Positions 1 through 6,267 of a DNA stretch of 6,750 nt are shown in pieces. The translations under genes were made by a program, and so were the position numbers. Every line of letters starts with the position of its first letter. Within the stretch, counting starts at the first letter, position 1. Under the pieces are notes generated by a model. It did not search any database. It was not told where the DNA came from and saw only the letters and a list, made by a program, of their open reading frames with translations. The stretch is from an uncultured Rhodospirillaceae bacterium (lineage in GTDB: Bacteria > Pseudomonadota > Alphaproteobacteria > Rhodospirillales > UBA2165). The stretch spans positions 1 to 6,750 of the forward strand of contig CAJXJM010000143.1 of the NCBI GenBank assembly GCA_913054205.1. The letters are read 5' to 3'.

Positions 1-2
1 AT

Positions 3-239
3 GTTTCTGAGGCGGCGGCTGTCGGCGTACCGGACGAATATCGCGGAGAAGTCATCCGAGCCTGTGTCACCTTGCGCGAAGAGGCAAACATCACGTCTGA
101 AGATCTGCTTAACTATTGTGCACAGGAGTTAGCGAAATATAAAGTGCCCGCTGAAATTCAAATTTTAGAAGAGGTACCTAAAACCACCGTTGGAAAAATT
201 GATAAATCGGCTGTGCGCAATCTTTTTAGAACCATTTAA
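3..239 (+). CDS. AMP-forming acyl-CoA synthetase/ligase, C-terminal fragment (5' end outside the window)
   Basis: The frame is open from the left edge to a TAA stop and gives 78 residues, the C-terminal lid domain (AMP-binding_C) of the ANL superfamily of adenylate-forming enzymes. Visible hallmarks are the opening VSEAAAVGVPDEYRGE, the hinge-distal YKVP at visible residues 46-49, and the terminal PKTTVGKIDK stretch, whose Lys (visible residue 65) matches the lysine needed for adenylation. Family members activate a carboxylic acid with ATP to an acyl-AMP and usually pass it to CoA or a carrier protein. The substrate-binding N-terminal domain is missing, so fatty acid, aromatic acid and other substrates cannot be told apart. 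The enzyme is probably cytosolic. The gene lies upstream of the symporter and amidotransferase genes on the same strand and may be co-transcribed with them. The ATG at base 1 is in a different frame and is not a start for this gene. Confidence 0.9.
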   Translation, partial: VSEAAAVGVPDEYRGEVIRACVTLREEANITSEDLLNYCAQELAKYKVPAEIQILEEVPKTTVGKIDKSAVRNLFRTI

Positions 240-244
240 GCAGC

Positions 245-266
245 CTCACAGGTTTCTCACTGGTTT
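245..266 (+). repeat. Tandem pair of 11-bp direct repeats in the leader before the symporter gene
   Basis: CTCACAGGTTT at 245-255 is followed at once by CTCACTGGTTT at 256-266, with one mismatch. It lies in the gap between the acyl-CoA ligase stop and the symporter start. It could be a short slippage duplication or a tandem protein-binding site, and nothing in the sequence decides between these. No convincing promoter or terminator hairpin was seen in this gap. Confidence 0.55.
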
Positions 267-307
267 TTGATTTGGCTCTCGTCTTCGAAGTCGCTATCCC
301 CTTCGAG

Positions 308-1762
308 ATGTTTGAAAACTTCATTCCGACGTTTGCGCCATGGTTGGTCATGCTGGCTTATGGCCTGATTGTTTGGCAGTTCGCACCCAAGCGGGTGACG
401 ATCAAAGGCTTTTTTACCGGAACAGATGAGTCTCACGGTGTTACAGGTAGCGCACCCGGGCTTTGGCTGTTGGTTGCAAGCGCTGCCATCTCTTGGATAT
501 TTGCGAAATCCATCGCCAATGCCGCCAGTCTCGCACAGGCTTTTGGAATATCCGGCTCGATTGGCTACGCATTTTACTATCTGAGTTTTCTGGTTGCCGG
601 TGTCGTGATTTATATCATTCGAACCAAAGGCGGAGATAAATCTCTGCCGGCCTTTCTAATCCGAAAATATGGCAAATTATGCGCCAAGCTGTTTGTCGCT
701 GCCATCGCAATTAGACTGTTTAATGAAGTCTGGTCCAATACCAAAGTCGTCGGCCTCTATTTTGGCGATGAGGGCAGTTCCGGCTATTGGATTTCTGTTG
801 CAGCGGTTACCGGATTCACGGTCTATTATTCCTGGCGTTCCGGACTGCGCGGCAGCTTGCTCACAGATGGTGGTCAGATGGTCCTGGCCTCGGTTTTGCT
901 CGCGGGCATCTTGTTTTTCATCCTACCGGAGTTTGCCGCGCGAGGCCTGCCGCAATTTCCTAAAGCCGCCAGCATGGCAGGCTGGACGTTTGCCGGCCTG
1001 GCTTTAGTACAGGCCTTTAGTTATCCCTTTCATGATCCGGTTCTGACAGACCGGGGTTTTATCACATCGCCCAAAATCATGTTGAAAGGATTTATTTTGG
1101 CGGGCCTCATTGGCGGCGGCTTTATTTTCCTATTTGGATTTGTCGGCATCTATGGTCGGCTCGAAGGTTTGGGGGGTAATCCGTCTTTGGTCGTGCCTGC
1201 CAGTTTTGGGATTACCATGTTGCTGATCGTCAATGCGATCATGATGACGAGCGCCGGCTCAACTCTCGATTCGACCTTTGCCAGCACCGCCAAATTGACG
1301 GCGCGTGATTTTACCGGTGAAACAGGTGAGCCGACCGAACGCCAGTTATCCACTGGGCGGCGTACTGTGATATTCATTGCTGTGCTGGGAAACTTGCCAT
1401 TGTTTAGCATCTATCTTGGCTCAGAAGTAGGCCCCGCCGTGATCGCCGCGACGACAATCAGTGGCACAATGGTAATGGGCCTGGCACCGATCTTTATGCT
1501 CGCCTTTTTGCCTGGAGCCGGGCGTTGGAGCTTCCACCTCGCCTTTTGGCCGGGGATATTGTTTGGCGTCATTATGACCCTCGAAGGGGCAATGGGAATT
1601 CAAATTGTGCCAAGTTGGATTGATATAGGTGTTGGCAAATATGCCGATGATCTTGGCGTCAATTTGTGGGGCGTCGGGATTTGCACAATCGGATTTCTCA
1701 TTGGTTGCCTGATCGAACTCGCTATGAAGAGCAAAAAGAGATTGGTCGCCAACCCCGCGTAG
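308..1762 (+). CDS. Sodium:solute symporter (SSS/SSF) family transporter
   Basis: The product is a very hydrophobic 484-residue inner-membrane protein with about 12-13 predicted membrane segments, roughly at residues 7-25, 51-67, 85-105, 123-138, 160-176, 189-206, 259-281, 295-315, 352-370, 375-401, 409-430 and 451-473. This matches the size and layout of LeuT-fold Na+/solute symporters such as PutP. Family-like landmarks are GGDKSLPAFLIRKYG after the third segment, TDGGQ near residue 186, and GSTLDS at 317-322. The Ser-Thr of GSTLDS aligns by eye with the PutP Na2-site Ser-Thr pair. The substrate cannot be read from sequence. The start is uncertain: ATG at 308 is chosen, but an in-frame TTG at 272 would add 12 residues, and neither has a clear Shine-Dalgarno site. 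The first membrane segment is intact either way. The gene sits 68 bases after the acyl-CoA ligase stop and 14 bases before the amidotransferase gene, so it is probably in the same operon. It could import an acid for the ligase, or be unrelated. Confidence 0.85.
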   Translation: MFENFIPTFAPWLVMLAYGLIVWQFAPKRVTIKGFFTGTDESHGVTGSAPGLWLLVASAAISWIFAKSIANAASLAQAFGISGSIGYAFYYLSFLVAGVVIYIIRTKGGDKSLPAFLIRKYGKLCAKLFVAAIAIRLFNEVWSNTKVVGLYFGDEGSSGYWISVAAVTGFTVYYSWRSGLRGSLLTDGGQMVLASVLLAGILFFILPEFAARGLPQFPKAASMAGWTFAGLALVQAFSYPFHDPVLTDRGFITSPKIMLKGFILAGLIGGGFIFLFGFVGIYGRLEGLGGNPSLVVPASFGITMLLIVNAIMMTSAGSTLDSTFASTAKLTARDFTGETGEPTERQLSTGRRTVIFIAVLGNLPLFSIYLGSEVGPAVIAATTISGTMVMGLAPIFMLAFLPGAGRWSFHLAFWPGILFGVIMTLEGAMGIQIVPSWIDIGVGKYADDLGVNLWGVGICTIGFLIGCLIELAMKSKKRLVANPA

Positions 1763-1776
1763 TATAAAACCGCTGC

Positions 1777-3783
1777 ATGTGTGGAATTGCAGGCATTTTC
1801 AGAACCGCTGGCGAGCAGCCGGTAGAGCCTTCTTTAATTGAGAAGATGAACCAATCCATCCTTCACCGGGGACCGGATGGGGATGGCATATGGATGTCGC
1901 CTGACCGCCGGATTGGTCTCGGTCATCGTCGCTTATCGATCATTGATCTTTCGAACGATGCCGGGCAACCCATGAGCAACCAAGAAGGCTCGATCATCGT
2001 CACTTTCAATGGCGAAATATATAACCACGCAGCACTGCGCCAGGAGTTAACGGCCTCGGGCTATCGATTTGCAACAGATCATTCAGATACCGAAGTGCTG
2101 GTTCATGGGTTTCAGGCCTGGGGGATCGATGGTTTGTTGGATCGCCTCGAAGGCATGTTCGCGTTTGCCATTTGGGATGAGCCGGATAAGAAGTTGACAA
2201 TCGCGCGCGACAGGGTCGGCATCAAGCCGGTGTATTTTACCAAACGGGACGGTTGGTTCGTATTCGCCTCTGAAATTAAAGCGCTGCTCTGCCATCCCGC
2301 TGTACCGCGAAAAGTGGGTAAACTTGCGCTTTATCACTATTTAACCTATCTCACGGCACCCGCGCCCCTGACGATGTTTGATGGTGTCTACAAATTACCC
2401 GCATCTACTTATATTGAAATCGATCAAGCTGGCCGCATTACGTCAAAACGCTATTGGGATGCTGAACCTGGCCGCAGCGGAATAGAGAGTGAGCTATCTG
2501 GCCTAAGCGCCTCGGCACGAGAGGACTTTTTTGTTGAAGGGGTGCGCGATCGTCTCACTGCGGCGGTTGAAAAGCGCATGATGTCGGATGTGCCCTACGG
2601 GGCTTTTTTATCAGGAGGCATCGATTCATCCGCCAATGTCGCTTTGATGGATCGCTATACCGATGAGCCTGTAAACACATTTACCGTTGGTTTTAAAGAC
2701 CACGAACATCTCAACGAACTCGAACACGCCACCAAAGTTGCCAAGCTTTTTAAAACCAACCACCACGAAGTTCTTGTCGATGAGGCGGATATGGTCGGTT
2801 ATCTCGAAGACCTGGTTCACTATCAGGATGAGCCATTGGCCGATTGGGTTTGTATCCCTTTGCATTTTCTTTCCAAATTGGCAGCTGACTCTGGTGTTAA
2901 GGTCATTCAGGTAGGCGAGGGATCTGACGAGCAATTCTGCGGCTATAACAGCTACATGATGTATCTTAAATTGCATCAACACTGCTTTGGTCCATTTCAG
3001 AAATTATTGCCAAAACCGCTGCAACGCTTGGCCGCAAGGGGAGCGCAAGGTGTCGCCAAGCTAAAACCGTCGATTGGATTATACGCTGATGCTGTGGGCC
3101 GCGCGGCAGACGACCAGGAAGCATTTTGGAGTGGCGCTATTGCGTTCTGGGAATCTCAGAAAAAAGATATTCTACCGTCACCTGGCTCCGAATTGCCCCA
3201 CGGCGCGGAAGAAATGATTGAGGCTGGAATATTGGACGCCAGCATATTGGTGCCGGATAGCTTTGCCGTTGCCAACGAAACTTTGTCAAAGTTCGATTTG
3301 GCCCATCCGGGACGCGATCAACTCACCCGAATGATCCACAACGAGTTTCGTCTGCGGCTCCCTGAACTTTTATTGATGCGGGTTGATAAAATAACCATGG
3401 CGGAATCACTAGAAGCACGTGTGCCGTTCTTGGATCATGCGCTGGCGGAGTTCACCATGGACATGCCGCAAAGCGCAAAAATCAAAGATGGCGTGGCAAA
3501 GTACATTCTCAAAAAATCGGTTGAGGGCATTATTCCAAACGACATCATTTATCGCAAGAAAATGGGCTTTAATGCGCCAATGGCCGAATGGCTGCGCGGC
3601 GGATTTGGTGCGAAGGCCGAAGACGGCATCATGAATTCACCGCTATTGGATCAAATTGGTTTTGATCGAGACAATGTTGCCGGGCTTATCTCCGATCATC
3701 GATCTGGCCACCGAAATACGTCTTTGATGATTTGGGTGCTGTATAATCTGACAGCCTGGCACGCCCACTGGATTGAAGCTTAA
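1777..3783 (+). CDS. asnB: Asparagine synthase (glutamine-hydrolysing)-type amidotransferase, AsnB family
   Basis: This is a complete 668-residue, two-domain cytosolic enzyme. The N-terminal class II glutaminase (about 1-215) starts MCGIAGIF, so Cys2 becomes the N-terminal nucleophile after Met removal; this fixes the start although no Shine-Dalgarno site is visible. Other glutaminase motifs are HRGPDGDG (30-37), HRRLSIIDL (50-58), FNGEIYN (77-83) and SDTEV (103-107). The synthetase domain (about 250-660) has the ATP-pyrophosphatase loop SGGIDSS (279-285), GEGSDEQFCGY (380-390) and the RVDK...SLEARVPFLDH block (535-554). It should hydrolyse glutamine and pass ammonia through a tunnel to an adenylated carboxylate. 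It is over 100 residues longer than E. coli AsnB (554), with extra length in the interdomain linker and in the 400-490 region. The DEPLAD...QVGEGSDE stretch resembles amidotransferases of O-antigen loci (the WbpS type of Pseudomonas aeruginosa O6), proposed to amidate sugar acids. Context therefore favours a non-aspartate acceptor, but that is inference. Its stop overlaps the convergent ligase gene. Confidence 0.93.
   Translation: MCGIAGIFRTAGEQPVEPSLIEKMNQSILHRGPDGDGIWMSPDRRIGLGHRRLSIIDLSNDAGQPMSNQEGSIIVTFNGEIYNHAALRQELTASGYRFATDHSDTEVLVHGFQAWGIDGLLDRLEGMFAFAIWDEPDKKLTIARDRVGIKPVYFTKRDGWFVFASEIKALLCHPAVPRKVGKLALYHYLTYLTAPAPLTMFDGVYKLPASTYIEIDQAGRITSKRYWDAEPGRSGIESELSGLSASAREDFFVEGVRDRLTAAVEKRMMSDVPYGAFLSGGIDSSANVALMDRYTDEPVNTFTVGFKDHEHLNELEHATKVAKLFKTNHHEVLVDEADMVGYLEDLVHYQDEPLADWVCIPLHFLSKLAADSGVKVIQVGEGSDEQFCGYNSYMMYLKLHQHCFGPFQKLLPKPLQRLAARGAQGVAKLKPSIGLYADAVGRAADDQEAFWSGAIAFWESQKKDILPSPGSELPHGAEEMIEAGILDASILVPDSFAVANETLSKFDLAHPGRDQLTRMIHNEFRLRLPELLLMRVDKITMAESLEARVPFLDHALAEFTMDMPQSAKIKDGVAKYILKKSVEGIIPNDIIYRKKMGFNAPMAEWLRGGFGAKAEDGIMNSPLLDQIGFDRDNVAGLISDHRSGHRNTSLMIWVLYNLTAWHAHWIEA
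3780..3783. other. Shared stop codons of two convergent genes (TTAA)
   Basis: TAA at 3781-3783 ends the plus-strand amidotransferase, and TAA read on the minus strand from 3782 to 3780 ends the Wzy_C gene. The two coding regions overlap by four bases, so there is no intergenic space. No strong GC-rich hairpin with a T-tract was found around the junction on either strand. Confidence 0.9.
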
Positions 3784-5045
3784 ATCGTTTTTCGGGTGCT
3801 TGCCAGTGCCACGAAGAGGCATAAAAACTGCGTCGCAATCCACCAGCTTTGCCAGGCGCCGTAACTCAGAAAATTAAAAACCAGAATTGATATGACAACG
3901 CCGAACAGCGCCGGATCGGTTTCTGTGTTTCCGAGTTTTCGGATGAATAGCCAGCCAAACGCGGCAACAAAAATGGCGCCCACCGCCCCAAGTTCCAACC
4001 AAATCTGGATTGCCTGATTGTGGGTATGCAGTGGAACGTAAAACTCCCTGAATAAAGCGACGTTTTTCTTTGCAGATGTATCTACGCGCAAGGTGTATTT
4101 CTCGCTGCCGCCGGGAATTTGGCGCGCCGTATTCATGCCCCAGCCTACAAAGGGTTTTTCTAAGATGCGTTTGGTGGCAAATTGCCAGATTATCAAGCGG
4201 TTGATCGCAGAGTTTGGCATTTTCGCGTCATAAGCGAGTTGTCCTACTTCTTTGACACTTTTATGTCCGATCGATTGTTGGACAACAAAAGGTGCGCTAA
4301 GGACAAAGATGGCAAAAACGCTCGCCACGAATATAGCGGCAAACTTTTTCTGATAGATCGCGAGTCCGACGCCAATCAATGACGCGGCAAGAGCGACTAA
4401 TGCGGTCGAGGCGGAAAAGCGATAAACCAGATAAATCGTTGCAATGACAAAGGCACCCGCCCAAAGCTGTTGGTGACGACGCCATAAACCAGACATGACC
4501 GGCCAGATCAGGATGGATAAAATCACGACACCATTTTTAGCAAAAGCGGCAATATTAATGCCGCCGGTAGCGAATTTTATCACTTCATACCAAGGCATTC
4601 CGCGACCTTGGCGCGTAAGCCAACTCCCCGTTACAGATTCGAAAAACAACAATGCAATGGCAAGGCCAGCCCCGACGATTAGAGCCTTTTCCAATCCATC
4701 GCTTTGCAATTTTGCAGTTGATTTCACCTCGTCGAGAGCAAATACGCCCATTGCGAAAAGCGCTAGAAGCGGCAGCAGGAGCCGGGCGCTTAGAGCTTGG
4801 TCAAAAGACCAAAAAACACTTAGCCCTGCCCAGATGAGAAGATGAATGAAGGCGATGAATGGCAGTTTTGGCACTGCGAACTGATAATTTCTATGGGCAA
4901 CTCTTTGTGCAAATAAAACAAATGCCAACAAAATGAACAGCGGTGTCATTGCCTTTGATGAAAATATGGCGACCGGCAGGATTAAGAACGCGATCCCGCC
5001 ACCGGCCAAAGCCCAATAGTTTTTTTCGCCGGATGAGCTATCCAT
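3780..5045 (-). CDS. O-antigen ligase/polymerase-type membrane protein (Wzy_C family)
   Basis: The product is a 421-residue polytopic inner-membrane protein with about 10-12 hydrophobic segments. Its large loop (about 255-345) holds the family signature: Arg283 in an NRLIIWQFATKRI stretch, KPFVGWG (297-303), and PLHTHNQAIQIWLELG (338-353) just before a membrane segment. WaaL-type ligases join undecaprenyl-linked polysaccharide to lipid A core, and Wzy-type proteins polymerise repeat units; both share this domain, so the exact role is open. The reading frame stays open to a farther ATG at 5156, but those extra 37 residues are basic, not hydrophobic, and lie wholly inside the upstream glycosyltransferase gene. 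The ATG at 5045 is chosen because it has a GGAAG site 9 bases upstream and leaves an ordinary 8-base operon overlap. It is the last gene of the minus-strand set, and its TAA stop shares TTAA with the convergent amidotransferase gene. Confidence 0.87.
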   Translation of the reverse strand: MDSSSGEKNYWALAGGGIAFLILPVAIFSSKAMTPLFILLAFVLFAQRVAHRNYQFAVPKLPFIAFIHLLIWAGLSVFWSFDQALSARLLLPLLALFAMGVFALDEVKSTAKLQSDGLEKALIVGAGLAIALLFFESVTGSWLTRQGRGMPWYEVIKFATGGINIAAFAKNGVVILSILIWPVMSGLWRRHQQLWAGAFVIATIYLVYRFSASTALVALAASLIGVGLAIYQKKFAAIFVASVFAIFVLSAPFVVQQSIGHKSVKEVGQLAYDAKMPNSAINRLIIWQFATKRILEKPFVGWGMNTARQIPGGSEKYTLRVDTSAKKNVALFREFYVPLHTHNQAIQIWLELGAVGAIFVAAFGWLFIRKLGNTETDPALFGVVISILVFNFLSYGAWQSWWIATQFLCLFVALASTRKTI

Positions 5046-6267
5046 GTGATCCGTCTTCCGACAAAACATCCTTAAATACTTTTTCCAATTTCTCAGACTG
5101 CGCTTCCCAAGTGAGATTTCTGAGCCCTTCATCGTCTTGGACATCAATTTGACCATTACTCATGCTTTGATTGAGGGCAATCGTAACTTCTTCCGGCGTG
5201 GCGCATGAGAGGAGTGGAACTTGAGTTGACCCGGCGATATTCTTTGCTTCTTCGGTTTCCTCAGGAAAACAAATTAAGGGCCGGCCTGCCGACAACATCT
5301 CTATGGTTTTGTGGTGAAATGTAAAACTACTTTTAATGTAGAGATTGGCGATGGCACTTTGGTGGATTGCGCCTAGTTCTGTGAGAGAGACAAAGCCTTT
5401 GATATCAACCTCGCAGAGGTCCAACAAAATTCCTGTTGCCGCCTCGACATTTTCGGAATCCTGCCCGGCGTAAATAAGCCGAACCCGGGCTCTTTGATCG
5501 TCTGGCAAATCCATAATCCAATCACGGATGCCCTGGATTAATTGGCTCAGCGCAATATCGTCGTAAATGGCGCCTGTCAGGCTGATGACGAGTTTCTCAG
5601 GCTCAACAGTTTTTGAAGATTCAAGGCAGTCGTGTGAAAATCCGCTATAAATGAGATTGGCCGGCGGGCTAAACCATTTGCTCGCATCTTTGCTATGGAA
5701 CTCGGAAAATGTCGTGAGCGCGGCGCTATCGTCAAAATGACGGCTCAAATAGTTCTGAAATATCGCCGGTATGAAATTTCCCCACGGATCTTTGACATCT
5801 CCCAGCCAAGGACAGCCGGTGAATTTGGCAAGATCCTGAGCGATATTCCAGCAATCGGTATTACCAAATGTCGACCAAACCAAGTCGGGTTTGAATGTGT
5901 CTGCAATTGTCTGGAGATAGGGCTGGCTGCCGTGCCGCCAATCCGTAAAAACCCCTTTGTGCCTTAGGTAGTGCCAGACAACGACAGCTTGGCGGACGCC
6001 CGATGGCAAAGTTCTGTTCCGAAGACTTTGTATCAGAGGGTGACCCGTGGGGGCGCTGGCAATATAAAGCGGTGTGCTGAAATCATGAGATTGAATGAGG
6101 CCGGCGCTTTCTTCGGAAGATATCTCAGCCGGCCCGGTTTCCAGTGTTTCTGTGAACAATATGATTTTGTGCCCCCGAGCTGCCATTGACTTTGCAAATT
6201 CGCGCATTCGGGTGGCGCAGACATGCGGCGTATCAGGATGGCAGTGATTGACGAAAACCAGCCGCAT
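5038..6267 (-). CDS. Glycosyltransferase, GT4-like (GT-B fold)
   Basis: This 409-residue protein has no signal peptide or clear membrane segment and is probably a cytosolic or membrane-associated transferase adding one sugar to a lipid-linked oligosaccharide. The N-terminal Rossmann half starts MRLVFVNHCHPDTPH and continues CATRMREFAKSMAARGH (17-33), the usual acceptor-domain opening. WLGDVKDPWGNF (154-165) and the TTFSEFHSKD block (185-194) close this half. The C-terminal donor half begins near KLVISLTGAIYDD (225-237) and includes RLIYAGQD (263-270) and HHKTIEMLSAGRPLICF (318-334), the donor-sugar region with conserved Glu323 and AGRP. The first Glu of the classic EX7E motif is replaced by Phe315, so the match to canonical GT4 enzymes is partial. 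Donor and acceptor sugars cannot be deduced. The start ATG overlaps the upstream amidotransferase stop (TAATG) and has a GAGGGA site 8 bases upstream, which suggests translational coupling. The gene overlaps the ligase gene by 8 bases. Confidence 0.86.
   Translation of the reverse strand: MRLVFVNHCHPDTPHVCATRMREFAKSMAARGHKIILFTETLETGPAEISSEESAGLIQSHDFSTPLYIASAPTGHPLIQSLRNRTLPSGVRQAVVVWHYLRHKGVFTDWRHGSQPYLQTIADTFKPDLVWSTFGNTDCWNIAQDLAKFTGCPWLGDVKDPWGNFIPAIFQNYLSRHFDDSAALTTFSEFHSKDASKWFSPPANLIYSGFSHDCLESSKTVEPEKLVISLTGAIYDDIALSQLIQGIRDWIMDLPDDQRARVRLIYAGQDSENVEAATGILLDLCEVDIKGFVSLTELGAIHQSAIANLYIKSSFTFHHKTIEMLSAGRPLICFPEETEEAKNIAGSTQVPLLSCATPEEVTIALNQSMSNGQIDVQDDEGLRNLTWEAQSEKLEKVFKDVLSEDGSHG
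5055..5059 (-). promoter_or_regulatory. Shine-Dalgarno site that decides the Wzy_C gene start
   Basis: Read on the minus strand this is GGAAG, 9 bases before the ATG at 5045. It lies inside the 3' end of the glycosyltransferase gene. It supports the 5045 start over the farther upstream in-frame ATG at 5156. Confidence 0.6.

Noticed and set aside
240..307. Possible promoter or terminator in the ligase-symporter gap
   Set aside because: No convincing -35/-10 pair and no GC-rich stem with a T-tract was found; only the 11-bp tandem repeat stands out.
2626..2982. 118-codon minus-strand open frame inside the plus-strand amidotransferase gene
   Set aside because: It is antisense to the conserved AsnB synthetase domain and shows no recognisable family; it is a shadow of the real frame.
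3771..3786. Imperfect palindrome followed by a short T-run at the convergent junction, considered as a terminator
   Set aside because: The arms meet without a loop and are AT-rich, so a stable hairpin is unlikely; the symmetry comes partly from the shared TTAA stops.
4495..4845. 116-codon plus-strand open frame inside the Wzy_C gene
   Set aside because: It is antisense to a gene with clear membrane-protein coding, with no domain or start signal of its own.
5046..5156. 37-residue N-terminal extension of the Wzy_C protein from an in-frame ATG at 5156
   Set aside because: The extra residues are basic and non-hydrophobic, lie wholly inside the glycosyltransferase gene, and the ATG at 5045 has a good ribosome-binding site and a normal operon overlap.
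5695..5967. 90-codon plus-strand open frame inside the glycosyltransferase gene
   Set aside because: It overlaps conserved glycosyltransferase sequence and resembles no known protein.
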